A DNA stretch of 28,955 bases from Congregibacter sp. (GTDB lineage Bacteria; Pseudomonadota; Gammaproteobacteria; Pseudomonadales; Halieaceae): the NCBI GenBank assembly GCA_013911345.1, contig JACETJ010000001.1, positions 1 through 28,955 on the forward strand, read 5' to 3'. A model generated the notes under the pieces. That model searched no databases. It saw only the letters and a list, made by a program, of their open reading frames with translations, and was not told where the DNA came from. The position numbers and the translations under genes were made by a program. Below are positions 17,094-26,155 of this stretch, in pieces (position 1 is the stretch's first letter; every line of letters starts with the position of its first letter).

Positions 17094-17695
17094 CGTCAAC
17101 AGATAGAGACAAAGAAGCGCTGTCGGCACTGATGGACGGAGAGGCACAGGAGCTTGAGCTGCGGAGAGCGCTCGACGCAATTGGCCGTGACCCCGCGTTG
17201 CGCAGCCGGTGGCAGCGACAGCATAGGGTGAGTGCGGCGATTCAAAATCAGCGCTTCGCTGATCCCGCTGTGGACGTCTCGCGTGGTGTGAGAGAGGCCC
17301 TCGAGGCAAAGTCGCGTGTCAATCGAAACCCTGTATGGAGCATGGCGGTCGCTGCGTCGGTAACTCTGGCGGTGGTCATGGGCGGTCAGCAGTTGATGTT
17401 GCCCGATACGCAGGTTCAGCCTCTGGTGGCTGTGAGTGAACTGAGCGGAGCCGTGGTTCCTGTCTCCGGGGCACAGCCTGTGCAGGCCAGTTTGGGTGTC
17501 AGGTCACTCCCAGTAGAGAATCGTCAAGCGATGTCCGCGCCCAGCTCAAGCGCGAAAACCGCTGCGGTGTACGAGAGATTGGCGCGTGATCGCTACATTC
17601 GGCTCAACGGTCTCCACGCAACAGTAGCCGCGCAAAGCCATCCCGCCCCCTACATTTCCTATGTACGTATTCCGGAACCTCAGCCTGAGGAATAA
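17090..17695 (+). CDS. rseA: Anti-sigma-E factor RseA/MucA
   Basis: A 201-residue single-pass membrane protein that holds RpoE inactive at the inner membrane. The N-terminal cytoplasmic anti-sigma domain (about 1-78) has the typical L-S-A-L-M-D-G-E start and R-W-Q-R-Q-H-R-V-S-A-A-I helix. One transmembrane helix is at 82-103, and the periplasmic part (104-201) should be the target of the stress protease and of RseB. The ATG overlaps the rpoE stop, giving matched synthesis of sigma and anti-sigma factor. Length is close to MucA of Pseudomonas (194). Confidence 0.93.
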   Translation: MTSTDRDKEALSALMDGEAQELELRRALDAIGRDPALRSRWQRQHRVSAAIQNQRFADPAVDVSRGVREALEAKSRVNRNPVWSMAVAASVTLAVVMGGQQLMLPDTQVQPLVAVSELSGAVVPVSGAQPVQASLGVRSLPVENRQAMSAPSSSAKTAAVYERLARDRYIRLNGLHATVAAQSHPAPYISYVRIPEPQPEE

Positions 17696-18584
17696 GTGGC
17701 GCACGGGGTTGCTCCGCTGCGGACTTCGAGGCGCGCTTACAGCGGTCGCACTCGCTGCATGTTGTGTGCCGGTTGTGTTCGCGCAAATAGATCAGCAGTG
17801 CAATCTGACTACAGCGGGAGAGCAAGCGTTGGAGCGAATGCTGCTGGCCGCCGGTAGCGTTAGTTTTGAGGGGACGGTGCTGTATGAGCGCGAAGGGAGC
17901 AGGCAGTTTCTGACTGTTACCCGGGCAGAGGCGCCGGGCATGGGTGAGTTGCGCCGCATGAACGCTCAAGCCAACCCACGGGCCGAGTCATGGCCTGCTC
18001 CGATCCGGTCTCGGGAGAGAGTGTGTGACGTGGCGGCAGCCTATGTCCCTAGCGTCGAGGTCGGCCGTGTTGTGGCCGGTCGTGCTACCGATAGGCTGAC
18101 ACTCAGACCGCGGGATACGCTCCGATTGGCCCATATTATCGACTTAGACAGTACCTCCGGCCTGGCGCTGGCAATGGTCACAGTAGGTCCCGATGGTCAG
18201 ATGCTCGAGCGCTATGAGTATGCGGCTGTTGATTATCATGATCGGACAGCAGGCGAAGATGCCCCAGAATCGGCGGTAACCGGTGAAACTCGCTATGAGC
18301 GCGGCAGAGCAGTGATTCCAGGATACTTTGTCATGTCTGAAGACCCGGATCGCGGGATCTTTGTCGTGAGTGATGGGTTGGCCACAGCCTCCGTGTTCGT
18401 GGAGCCCTTGCCCTCCGGTGCCCCCGCCGGTGAGGGTGCAGTCATAGAAGGTGCGACGTTGACCTATACCCGCGGAGTCCCCTCGCCGAACGGGGGCCTT
18501 TTGATCAGCGTGCTCGGAGAGGTGCCCGTCGTCACGGCTCGTTTGCTTGCCGACGCGGTGCGCGCCTCACGCGGAGGCTCCTAA
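17661..18584 (+). CDS. rseB: Sigma-E regulatory protein RseB/MucB
   Basis: A 307-residue exported protein. A signal peptide (basic R-N-K-W-R-T-G-L-L-R, then a hydrophobic core ending V-V-F-A before Q) is followed by a MucB/RseB N-terminal lipoprotein-like beta domain (S-F-E-G-T-V-L-Y-E-R near residue 68) and a C-terminal domain with G-Y-F-V-M-S-E-D and G-L-A-T-A-S-V-F-V-E. In the periplasm it binds RseA, blocks its cleavage and senses misrouted lipids/LPS. The ATG at 17661 overlaps rseA by 35 bases; a TTG start downstream of the rseA stop is possible and would shorten the n-region. The 3' end overlaps rseC (TAATG). Confidence 0.9.
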   Translation: MYVFRNLSLRNKWRTGLLRCGLRGALTAVALAACCVPVVFAQIDQQCNLTTAGEQALERMLLAAGSVSFEGTVLYEREGSRQFLTVTRAEAPGMGELRRMNAQANPRAESWPAPIRSRERVCDVAAAYVPSVEVGRVVAGRATDRLTLRPRDTLRLAHIIDLDSTSGLALAMVTVGPDGQMLERYEYAAVDYHDRTAGEDAPESAVTGETRYERGRAVIPGYFVMSEDPDRGIFVVSDGLATASVFVEPLPSGAPAGEGAVIEGATLTYTRGVPSPNGGLLISVLGEVPVVTARLLADAVRASRGGS

Positions 18585-19066
18585 TGGGCTGGCTGACTGA
18601 GACAGGAAGGGTCGTTGCACTGGAGTCTGACGCGGTGTGGGTTGAAGCTGACCGCAGCGCTGCGTGCGGTAAATGCGCGGCCCGCGCTGGATGCGGGCAG
18701 GGCGCTTTGTCAGCGCTATTGCAGAATGGCAAGGGTAGGGTGAGGGCGACATCGGGCGATACGCTGGCAGCTGGCAGCTGTCAGTTGGGAGATGAGGTGT
18801 TGATTCAAGTGCCTGAATCCACATTGCTCGGCGGGACCCTGCTGATTTACGGAGTGCCGCTTTCTGCGGGAGTGTGTCTGTCTATGGTGGCAGCGAGGTG
18901 GGGGGATCTCTGGTCAGCCATGGCATTTGCCGGCGGTTTGCTTGCTGCGTTTGCTATCCTTCGTCTTCTTAGTTTTAGGGCAGGCGGGGTGTTACCTGGT
19001 CTGGCCGAACCTAGGTTGGCCGCTCGAAGTGCCAACCAGTTAGAGGATTTGCTCGTAAAGAGCTGA
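18584..19066 (+). CDS. rseC: RseC/MucC family membrane protein
   Basis: A 160-residue inner-membrane protein of the RseC/MucC family. The N-terminal domain has the family Cys cluster (A-C-G-K-C-A-A-R-A-G-C-G at about 27-38), two hydrophobic helices follow (about 82-104 and 110-128), and a short cytoplasmic tail ends the protein. RseC proteins modestly affect sigma-E activity and have been linked to reduction of the SoxR iron-sulfur cluster; which applies here is unknown. The ATG overlaps the rseB stop, and the gene ends 34 bases before mucD. Confidence 0.9.
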   Translation: MGWLTETGRVVALESDAVWVEADRSAACGKCAARAGCGQGALSALLQNGKGRVRATSGDTLAAGSCQLGDEVLIQVPESTLLGGTLLIYGVPLSAGVCLSMVAARWGDLWSAMAFAGGLLAAFAILRLLSFRAGGVLPGLAEPRLAARSANQLEDLLVKS

Positions 19067-19100
19067 CCTTAACGTCCAGTACTGTAATCGGAGCCCGGCA

Positions 19101-20492
19101 ATGATTTTCCGCATTTTCTTGTGTGTGTTGGCACTGTCTTTTTCGTCTTCAAGAGTGGCCGCCGAGCTTCCGGATTTCACTAAAATTGTTGATTCTGCCT
19201 CGCCGGCAGTGGTGAAGGTGCTGGTCGAATACGAATCCGAGAATGCGCGCTATAGCGAGCAGCTTGAGGAAATTCCTGAGGCGCTGCGCCGGTTCTTTGA
19301 TTTCAGAGGTGGACCGCCGGTGCCCAGAGAGCGCGCCGGCATGGGTTCTGGCTTCATTTTGTCCGGAGACGGTTACATCGTGACCAATAACCATGTGGTG
19401 GAGAATGCACGGCAGGTCGTTGTGCGACTTCCAGACCGGCAGGAGTTTGACGCAGAAGTGGTTGGCACAGATCCTCGGTCAGACCTTGCGGTACTTAAGA
19501 TCGAGGCGACCCGCCTGCCGACGCTCGAGCTGGCGGCAAACGACGACGTTAAAGTCGGGCAGTGGGTATTGGCCATCGGGTCACCCTTCAGCCTCGATTT
19601 TTCGGTCACAGCGGGCATCGTTAGCGCGCTGGGCCGGAGTTTGCCAACGGAATCCGGAGACAACTACGTTCCGTTTATCCAGACTGATGTAGCCATTAAC
19701 CCGGGTAATTCCGGCGGCCCCTTATTCAACCTCGATGGCGATGTTATCGGTGTTAACTCCCAGATATTCACGCGCTCGGGGGGCTCTATCGGGCTGTCGT
19801 TCGCGATACCGGTCTCGGTTGTCCGCAACGTTGTTACCCAGATTAAAGAGAGCGGCGTCGTAGAGAGGGGCTGGCTGGGTGTGAGCATTCAGGATGTCGA
19901 TCGCAACTTGGCCGAGTCCTTTGGGCTGGACCGTCCTCGAGGCGCTTTGATCGCGCAGGTTGGCGGAGATTCACCAGCTGAACGGGCAGGGTTGCAGCCA
20001 GGAGACATCATCATCGCCTTTGACGGCGAATCGATTGAAACCTCGGCGGACCTGCCGCACGTTGTTGGCTTGATCGCGCCGGGCACGGTGGTGGAAGCGA
20101 CAGTTGTCAGAGAGGGGCAGAAAGAGACAGTCGATGTAGAGGTTGGGGGATTGGGTGCTGATGAAATGGCACGAGTGGATGCGGGTGTCTCATCAGATGG
20201 CAGCGTGTCGTTGTTGGGTATGCGATTTGGCGATGCTGAGCCAGAGGTGCTTTCAGGCCTGGGTATTTCTGGTGGAGTCGCTGTATTGGAGGTGGCTCCC
20301 GATTCGCCCGCCGACGAAGCGGGTGTCTTGGTGGGTGACATTCTGACCCGTTTGGGCAGCCGCCCCATTAGCCGGACAGCAGATCTCGATGACGCGGCCG
20401 CCGAGCTCGAGGCAGGCAAGTCTGTGCCGGCGCGCTTAATTCGCGGCAGGAGTCCGTTATTTATTGGCATTCGAGTGCCAGAAACAGACTGA
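19101..20492 (+). CDS. mucD: Periplasmic Do-like serine protease MucD/DegP
   Basis: A 463-residue HtrA-family protease/chaperone that degrades misfolded periplasmic proteins and lowers sigma-E signalling. The signal peptide is residues 1-21 (V-A-A cleavage before E-L-P-D). The trypsin-like domain has H98 (T-N-N-H-V-V), D128 (R-S-D-L-A-V-L-K) and S204 (N-P-G-N-S-G-G-P-L). PDZ1 spans roughly 260-350 and PDZ2 roughly 370-460. GGAG upstream of the ATG at 19101 is a good ribosome-binding site. Its place at the end of the rpoE-rse cluster matches Pseudomonas mucD; degP would be an equally acceptable name. Confidence 0.95.
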   Translation: MIFRIFLCVLALSFSSSRVAAELPDFTKIVDSASPAVVKVLVEYESENARYSEQLEEIPEALRRFFDFRGGPPVPRERAGMGSGFILSGDGYIVTNNHVVENARQVVVRLPDRQEFDAEVVGTDPRSDLAVLKIEATRLPTLELAANDDVKVGQWVLAIGSPFSLDFSVTAGIVSALGRSLPTESGDNYVPFIQTDVAINPGNSGGPLFNLDGDVIGVNSQIFTRSGGSIGLSFAIPVSVVRNVVTQIKESGVVERGWLGVSIQDVDRNLAESFGLDRPRGALIAQVGGDSPAERAGLQPGDIIIAFDGESIETSADLPHVVGLIAPGTVVEATVVREGQKETVDVEVGGLGADEMARVDAGVSSDGSVSLLGMRFGDAEPEVLSGLGISGGVAVLEVAPDSPADEAGVLVGDILTRLGSRPISRTADLDDAAAELEAGKSVPARLIRGRSPLFIGIRVPETD

Positions 20493-20509
20493 TGGTGCCT
20501 GCTCCAGCA

Positions 20510-20518
20510 TGCTAAAAT
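20510..20518 (+). promoter_or_regulatory. Candidate extended -10 promoter for lepA
   Basis: TG at 20510-20511 followed after one base by TAAAAT (20513-20518) fits an extended -10 element. It lies in the 86-base gap between mucD and the lepA GTG. No good -35 is visible, which extended -10 promoters tolerate. If real, it would let lepA and the genes after it be expressed independently of sigma-E. Confidence 0.4.
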
Positions 20519-20578
20519 AAACAGTTCTGGCATTTACTTTCTCGCATTTCACGCGGGCTAACTTCGAGGCGATCGGAC

Positions 20579-22378
20579 GTGGCTGAGCTCAGTCATATAC
20601 GGAACTTTTCCATCATTGCTCACATCGATCACGGCAAGTCGACGCTTGCCGATCGGTTCATTCAGCATTGTGGCGGGTTGACGGAAAGGGAAATGGCCGA
20701 GCAGGTTCTGGACTCCATGGATCTAGAGCGGGAGCGGGGTATTACCATCAAGGCCCAGAGCGTGACCTTGGACTACGAGGCTCGGGACGGGCAGCAGTAT
20801 CAGTTAAATTTCATCGACACCCCCGGGCATGTCGATTTTTCCTATGAGGTCTCTCGCTCTCTGGCTGCTTGCGAAGGGGCGCTTCTGGTGGTGGACGCTG
20901 GTCAGGGTGTGGAAGCTCAGTCGGTCGCGAATTGCTATACGGCGATAGAGCAGGGGCTGGAGGTCTTGCCAGTACTAAATAAAATGGACCTGCCCCAGGC
21001 TGATCCTGAGCGCGTGCAGCAGGAGATTGAGGAAATTATTGGCATAGACGCAACCAGGGCGGTGCCGGTCAGTGCCAAGACTGGTCTCGGTATCGAGGAC
21101 GTGCTCGAGTACCTGGTTGAAAATGTGCCCGCACCAGAGGGCGATCGTGAAACGCCGCTTCAGGCCCTTATTATCGACTCATGGTTTGATAATTATCTGG
21201 GTGTGGTCTCTTTGGTGAGAGTAAAGCAGGGCCAGCTCAGTAAGCGCGACAAATTTGTTGTGCGTTCCACAGGAAAGCAGCATCAGGCTGACATGATTGG
21301 CGTCTTTACACCGCGGAGGACAGAGACAGGTCGCCTGATGGCGGGTGAGGTGGGGTTTGTCGTGGCGGGAATCAAGGACATAAAAGGTGCCCCGGTTGGA
21401 GACACGCTGATCTCGGCTTCTCATCAGGAGACGGCTGCTTTGCCCGGATTCCAAAGCGTCAAGCCACAGGTATACGCCGGCATCTTCACGGTTAACGCTG
21501 ACGACTATGAAGATTTCAGGGACGCGCTGGGTAAGCTAACACTCAATGACGCCTCCTTGTTTTACGAGCCCGAGACATCCGATGCTTTGGGCTTCGGATT
21601 CCGTTGCGGCTTTCTTGGCATGCTCCATATGGAGATTATTCAGGAGCGACTTGAGAGGGAATACAACCTCGATCTCATTACAACGGCACCCACCGTGATT
21701 TATGAGATCGTCAAAAAGAGTCAGGAAACCGTTTACGTCGATAATCCCTCGAAATTACCCGATGTGGGCGATATCGAGATTATGCGCGAGCCGATTGCCC
21801 GCTGCACGATTTTGACGCCGCAGGAGTATCTTGGGGCAGCCATCACGCTTTGTGTTGAGAAACGCGGTTCACAAGTTGATCTTCAGTTTCTGGGTCAGCA
21901 AGTGCAGGTTATTTACGATATCCCCATGGCTGAGGTGGTTCTCGATTTCTTCGATCGACTGAAATCGGTCAGCCGCGGTTACGCTTCCCTCGATTATGGG
22001 TTTGAGCGATTTGAAGCTGCGCCACTGTCGCGCTTGGATGTTTTGATTAACGGCGATCGGGTTGATGCGCTAGCAATTATCGTTCACCGAGATCACGTTC
22101 AATCCCGAGGCCGCGTGCTGACCGAAAAAATGAAGGAGCTGATTCCCCGGCAGATGTTTGATGTGGCTATTCAGGCCGCCGTTGGCGGAAAGATTGTTGC
22201 AAGACAGACCGTCAAGGCATTGCGCAAAAACGTGACAGCAAAATGCTACGGTGGAGACGTCACCCGGAAGAAAAAGCTGCTTGAAAAGCAAAAAGCGGGC
22301 AAGAGACGCATGAAACAGGTGGGCAACGTTGAGATACCGCAGTCAGCATTTTTGGCGGTATTGCAGGTAGACGGTTAG
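20579..22378 (+). CDS. lepA: Elongation factor 4
   Basis: A 599-residue translational GTPase that acts on the ribosome. The P-loop A-H-I-D-H-G-K-S-T is at residues 14-22, followed by E-R-G-I-T-I-K (switch I), D-T-P-G-H (G3) and N-K-M-D (G4). The LepA-specific C-terminal domain is present ([18 protein letters not shown]), which separates it from EF-G. The start is GTG at 20579 with GAGG nine bases upstream. It precedes lepB by 92 bases, as in E. coli and Pseudomonas. Confidence 0.98.
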   Translation: MAELSHIRNFSIIAHIDHGKSTLADRFIQHCGGLTEREMAEQVLDSMDLERERGITIKAQSVTLDYEARDGQQYQLNFIDTPGHVDFSYEVSRSLAACEGALLVVDAGQGVEAQSVANCYTAIEQGLEVLPVLNKMDLPQADPERVQQEIEEIIGIDATRAVPVSAKTGLGIEDVLEYLVENVPAPEGDRETPLQALIIDSWFDNYLGVVSLVRVKQGQLSKRDKFVVRSTGKQHQADMIGVFTPRRTETGRLMAGEVGFVVAGIKDIKGAPVGDTLISASHQETAALPGFQSVKPQVYAGIFTVNADDYEDFRDALGKLTLNDASLFYEPETSDALGFGFRCGFLGMLHMEIIQERLEREYNLDLITTAPTVIYEIVKKSQETVYVDNPSKLPDVGDIEIMREPIARCTILTPQEYLGAAITLCVEKRGSQVDLQFLGQQVQVIYDIPMAEVVLDFFDRLKSVSRGYASLDYGFERFEAAPLSRLDVLINGDRVDALAIIVHRDHVQSRGRVLTEKMKELIPRQMFDVAIQAAVGGKIVARQTVKALRKNVTAKCYGGDVTRKKKLLEKQKAGKRRMKQVGNVEIPQSAFLAVLQVDG

Positions 22379-22470
22379 CGGCAGGATTGCCAACCCCGTG
22401 TATCATCAAGCCCCTTGTTAAAGGCGCTGACGCGCATCTTAAAAGTGGTTTTACAAGCTAAATACAGTTT

Positions 22471-23313
22471 ATGAATATCGATTTTCCGCTCATTCTGGTC
22501 ATCATTGTGTTGGGTAGCGGAGCTGTTTGGCTCCTTGACCGATTGTTGCTTGCGCGTGGCAGGGCAGCTCGTAGACGCGAACTGGCGGAGCAGTTTCCCG
22601 GTTACGATGAGGTTGGCTCGAAAGCCGCCCAGTCTTTTGCCGAGGCCTGTCATAAAGAGGCGGGTGAGCCGGTTGTGGTGGAGTATGCCCGCTCGTTTTT
22701 TCCCATTTTGGCGGTGGTCCTCGTTTTGCGTTCCTTTCTCTACGAGCCCTTTCAGATACCGTCTTCCTCAATGGTGCCGACGTTAGAGGTCGGTGACTAC
22801 ATATTGGTTAACAAGTTCGCGTATGGGCTTCGATTGCCGGTGACCCGCACAAAGATTTTGGATGTTGGCGCCCCTGAGCGTGGCGACGTGATGGTGTTTT
22901 TTCCTCCCCATCAGAATGACACCTATTACATCAAGCGTGTCATTGGCACCCCGGGTGATCGGGTGGCGTATCGAAACAAGCAGTTAACCGTTAATGGGGC
23001 GCCAGTGCCTCAGGAGTGGCTTGCAGAATTTCCCAGTGGTCGACATACAGTGAAAATGGGGCGAGAGTCGTTGCCAGAGACAGATGGCCACCTCATGCAG
23101 ATTGACAGCCGCAGGGGCCCAAGAAATTTCTCGGTCGTCGTTCAGCCCGGGCATTACTTTATGATGGGCGACAACCGTGACAATAGCAGTGATAGTCGCG
23201 TTTGGGGTCAGGTCCCAGAGCGCGATATCGTGGGGAAAGCGGTCGCTATCTGGATGCATTGGGAGGACTTTCTCAGTGTGCCATCCTTCGGGCGAGCCGG
23301 AGCCATAGATTGA
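22471..23313 (+). CDS. lepB: Signal peptidase I
   Basis: A 280-residue inner-membrane enzyme that cleaves signal peptides of exported proteins at the periplasmic face. An N-terminal transmembrane segment (about 4-27) and a second near 76-90 flank a short cytoplasmic loop. The catalytic Ser is S100 in P-S-S-S-M-V-P-T-L, and the general base is K155 in Y-Y-I-K-R-V-I-G. The box G-D-N-R-D-N-S-S-D-S-R near the end is family-typical. ATG at 22471 with a weak ribosome-binding site. Its presence in the stress-gene cluster fits its role in envelope protein export. Confidence 0.97.
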   Translation: MNIDFPLILVIIVLGSGAVWLLDRLLLARGRAARRRELAEQFPGYDEVGSKAAQSFAEACHKEAGEPVVVEYARSFFPILAVVLVLRSFLYEPFQIPSSSMVPTLEVGDYILVNKFAYGLRLPVTRTKILDVGAPERGDVMVFFPPHQNDTYYIKRVIGTPGDRVAYRNKQLTVNGAPVPQEWLAEFPSGRHTVKMGRESLPETDGHLMQIDSRRGPRNFSVVVQPGHYFMMGDNRDNSSDSRVWGQVPERDIVGKAVAIWMHWEDFLSVPSFGRAGAID

Positions 23314-23332
23314 CCAGCCAGGAGGGTAGGTC

Positions 23333-23749
23333 GTGAAGAAAGAACAGGTTTTTACTCGCCGATCTCGCAGGCCTCAAGGCATGAGGGGTTTCAACATCTG
23401 GGCGCTGTCGATCAACTTGCTGCTACTAGGCGCTATTTTGGTCGTGACGCTGCGAGTGGCTCCCAGCTACCTAGAGTATCTGACGGTTAAGGATTTGATC
23501 ACCAGAGCCGCGCAAGAGCATGATCCCCGCAGCGAGACGCTCACCGACCTTAAATCGCGCCTTGCAAAGCTTCTCAACACCAATCAAGTGACTGACACAA
23601 CGCTTGGCGATATAGACATCTATCGAGAACGCGGTGTCATTGTGATTGATGCTAATTATGAAAAGCGATTCCCGCTGTTCTGGATTCTCGACGGTGTGAT
23701 GAAATTTGAGGATCTGGTGGTGGAGACTGCGCCAACGGGCCGTACTTGA
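23333..23749 (+). CDS. DUF4845 single-pass membrane protein
   Basis: A 138-residue protein with a basic N-terminus (R-R-S-R-R-P-Q), one transmembrane helix (about 20-42) and a soluble C-terminal domain. It matches the DUF4845 proteins encoded between lepB and rnc in Pseudomonas and relatives; the function is unknown. The GTG at 23333 is preceded by an excellent AGGAGG. The stop overlaps the rnc TTG start in a TTGA arrangement. The context suggests a role tied to membrane protein export or RNA processing, but nothing in the sequence proves this. Confidence 0.85.
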   Translation: MKKEQVFTRRSRRPQGMRGFNIWALSINLLLLGAILVVTLRVAPSYLEYLTVKDLITRAAQEHDPRSETLTDLKSRLAKLLNTNQVTDTTLGDIDIYRERGVIVIDANYEKRFPLFWILDGVMKFEDLVVETAPTGRT

Positions 23750-24441
23750 GTATCCCTAGCAAGCCGGCGCTGGATGCATTGCAGAGAAAGCTGGGCTATC
23801 AGTTTTCTAACCCCGGTCTTCTCGAGAGAGCGCTAACCCACCGAAGCGCCCATCCGCAGCATAATGAAAGACTGGAGTTTCTCGGTGATGCGCTCGTTGG
23901 GATGGTCGTTGCGGCCGCTTTTTACGACCGGTTTCCCGACGCCGACGAAGGCGTGCTCAGCCGGCTTAGAGCGTCAGTGGTCAGTGGTCAAGCACTCGCG
24001 GGCCTTGCCAGGGACTTCGATTTATCCAGTTGTCTCATTCTTGGCGAAAGTGAGCGCAAAAGCGGCGGTCGCAATCGGGACTCGATTCTTGCCGATACTC
24101 TTGAGGCACTGGCGGGGGCGGTGATGCTCGATGCCACTTTGCATGAAGCAACCCGTGTCGTGAGCGATTGGTTTGCTTCTGCTGTCGAGCGCGCCACACC
24201 TGATAACCTGGTTGACGCCAAAACCCGCCTACAGGAGTGGTGCCAGGCACGAGGTGAGGCGTTACCGCATTACAAAGTGCTTGAGGTGACAGGCAGTGAT
24301 CATGCACAGAATTTCCGGGTGAGTTGCCAGTTATCGAGCCCCCGGGCTGTGACTGAGGCAGCTGGTTCAAGTCGAAGACGGGCAGAGCAGTCGGCCGCTA
24401 CTGCCATGCTGACTAAGGTACTGGGTGACGGTTGTGACTGA
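23746..24441 (+). CDS. rnc: Ribonuclease III
   Basis: A 231-residue endonuclease that cuts double-stranded RNA, including rRNA precursors. The catalytic signature [10 protein letters not shown] is at residues 39-48; metal-binding residues include E44, D48, D117 and E120. A double-stranded RNA-binding domain covers roughly 155-225. The start is a TTG at 23746 overlapping the stop of the preceding gene; the N-terminus [14 protein letters not shown] aligns with other RNase III proteins, and no ATG/GTG lies at a better position. The gene overlaps era by 17 bases, so the pair is coupled as in E. coli. Confidence 0.97.
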   Translation: MSIPSKPALDALQRKLGYQFSNPGLLERALTHRSAHPQHNERLEFLGDALVGMVVAAAFYDRFPDADEGVLSRLRASVVSGQALAGLARDFDLSSCLILGESERKSGGRNRDSILADTLEALAGAVMLDATLHEATRVVSDWFASAVERATPDNLVDAKTRLQEWCQARGEALPHYKVLEVTGSDHAQNFRVSCQLSSPRAVTEAAGSSRRRAEQSAATAMLTKVLGDGCD

Positions 24442-25339
24442 GCCGCGGTGCGCCATGATTGCCATAGTGGGCCGGCCCAATGTCGGAAAGTCCACATTGC
24501 TCAACCACTTGCTGGGTCAAAAGATCAGCATTACCTCTCGAAAGCCCCAAACCACGCGACATCAAGTGCTAGGTGTGCGAACTGAGGGCGAAACGCAGCT
24601 GATATATGTGGATACACCCGGCATGCACTTGGGGCAATCCAAGGCGATTAATCATGCAATGAATCAGGCGGCCGCTGCTGCACTGAGCGGTGTCGACGCG
24701 ACCCTTTTCTTGTGCGACCGCGGCAAATGGACAGATGAGGATGATTTTGCGCTGGACTTGGTGAGTCGGCAAAAGCAGCCGGTTCTCTTAGTGATGAACA
24801 AAATTGACCTCTTGGACTCACAGGACGCTTTATTGCCCTTTGCTCAGCAGTTGTCAGAAAAGTGTGTCTTTGATGGTGTCTTTCCTATTTCAGCCCTCCG
24901 GGCGAGGGGATTGGATGAGTTGACCGCACATCTTATTAATCTGGCCCCCGCGGGCCCGCATCTTTTTCCTGAAGATCAGATAACAGATCGGAGTCAGCGA
25001 TTTCTGGCCGCAGAACTGGTTCGAGAGAAGATCGTTCGACAATTGGGTGATGAGCTGCCTTACGCTACGGCGGTGGAGATCGAATCGTTCAAGGAGGACG
25101 ACCGAGGAATACTCCACATCCACGCGCTGATACTAGTTGAGCGTAATGGGCAAAAGAAGATTCTGGTGGGCGAGTCGGGAGAGCGATTAAAATCGATAGG
25201 AACGGCGGCGCGTAAAGACATGCAGAAAGTATTCGACACAAAAGTCATGCTAAAGCTGTGGGTCAAGGTCAAGTCGGGCTGGTCAGATGATCTCAGAGCG
25301 CTAAAGACTCTAGGCTTGGATCCTCAGGGTGATCGGTGA
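24425..25339 (+). CDS. era: GTPase Era
   Basis: A 304-residue GTPase that binds 16S rRNA and assists 30S subunit assembly. G1 is G-R-P-N-V-G-K-S-T (16-24), followed by K-P-Q-T-T-R (G2), D-T-P-G-M (G3) and N-K-I-D (G4). The C-terminal KH domain contains [15 protein letters not shown]. The GTG at 24425 has AAGG six bases upstream; a second GTG at 24434 would shorten the protein by three residues. It overlaps rnc upstream and recO downstream. Confidence 0.97.
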   Translation: MTVVTEPRCAMIAIVGRPNVGKSTLLNHLLGQKISITSRKPQTTRHQVLGVRTEGETQLIYVDTPGMHLGQSKAINHAMNQAAAAALSGVDATLFLCDRGKWTDEDDFALDLVSRQKQPVLLVMNKIDLLDSQDALLPFAQQLSEKCVFDGVFPISALRARGLDELTAHLINLAPAGPHLFPEDQITDRSQRFLAAELVREKIVRQLGDELPYATAVEIESFKEDDRGILHIHALILVERNGQKKILVGESGERLKSIGTAARKDMQKVFDTKVMLKLWVKVKSGWSDDLRALKTLGLDPQGDR

Positions 25340-26079
25340 TGACGACTCAGCCAGCCTGGGTGCTGTCGCGCAAAAATTACGGCGATAACGGCCTCCTAGT
25401 CGAATTTTTCACTCTGGATATGGGGCGCTGTGGCGCGATTGTAAGGGGCGCTCATCGGCGCAAGAGAGGCGGAAGCCTAGCGGCGTTGCTTCAGCCTTTT
25501 TGCCCTTTACTCATTACTTTAGCCGGCCGCGGAGATCTCAAGACACTCCGAATGGCGGAGGCCCCCACGGTCGGATACTCCCTAAGCGGAGAACTACTGA
25601 TGAGCGGGCTGTATTTAAATGAGCTGCTGGTCAGAACGCTGCCAAGATTTGATGTTCTTCCGTCACTATTTATGTCCTATGGGCGGGCCATAGAGTCCCT
25701 GCGGGCCGTTACCGCAGAGGAGCCGCTGCGACGCTTTGAGCTCGAGTTGCTCGCTGAGTTAGGCTACCGCATAGACTGGCAGTTCAGCGCGTGTGGCCAA
25801 CCTATAAAGCTTGATCACAGTTATTCATTTGAGACCGACCGAGGGTTTTGTGTTGCCGATGCTCAGGCTAAGCAGGTGCCCGGTGAGGTGTTGTTGGCAG
25901 GCGCTCAGGTGATGAACCTCAAAAGTTGGTGGGAGTCTGAGACTGAATTGACTAATCAGGAGTTGGCCTCACTAAAGCGCATTACTCGTGCCTCAGTATC
26001 GCAACTCACGGGGGGGCGCGTGCTGCATACTCGGGAGTATTTCAAACAAATGAAATCGCGGACTGTGATAGACACATGA
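25339..26079 (+). CDS. recO: DNA repair protein RecO
   Basis: A 246-residue recombination mediator that, with RecR, loads RecA onto SSB-coated DNA. The N-terminal OB-fold is recognisable (A-W-V-L-S-R-K-N-Y-G-D-N-G-L-L-V-E-F-F-T), followed by the helical domain with Y-L-N-E-L-L-V-R-T-L-P. The ATG at 25339 shares one base with the era stop (TGATG); an overlapping GTG one codon earlier is also possible. In Pseudomonas pdxJ follows recO; here it does not, and cysM comes next. Confidence 0.94.
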   Translation: MTTQPAWVLSRKNYGDNGLLVEFFTLDMGRCGAIVRGAHRRKRGGSLAALLQPFCPLLITLAGRGDLKTLRMAEAPTVGYSLSGELLMSGLYLNELLVRTLPRFDVLPSLFMSYGRAIESLRAVTAEEPLRRFELELLAELGYRIDWQFSACGQPIKLDHSYSFETDRGFCVADAQAKQVPGEVLLAGAQVMNLKSWWESETELTNQELASLKRITRASVSQLTGGRVLHTREYFKQMKSRTVIDT

Positions 26080-26155
26080 TGTGGTGTATCGAGATTCCTT
26101 TTTTATACTGCCCGGTCAGGGCATGTTCCATCTTCGTTCGATGGAGATGTGCGTG

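Noticed and set aside
16401..17309. A 302-codon open frame on the minus strand opposite rpoE and rseA
   Set aside because: It is the mirror of well-supported rpoE/rseA coding sequence, rich in Arg, Ser, Gln and Leu, without motifs or a ribosome-binding site.
19889..20533. A 214-codon Ser/Pro/Thr-rich open frame antisense to mucD
   Set aside because: It is antisense to the two PDZ domains of mucD, with composition expected from the reverse complement of GC-rich codons and no independent support.
20601..20607. A second GGAACTT, as in sigma-E promoters, near the start of lepA
   Set aside because: It lies inside the lepA coding sequence, and no TCnnA follows at 15-17 bases. It encodes conserved residues (R-N-F) and is probably coincidental.
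22373..22395. Inverted repeat at the end of lepA as a terminator
   Set aside because: The stem has a mismatch, overlaps the lepA stop and has no following T-run.
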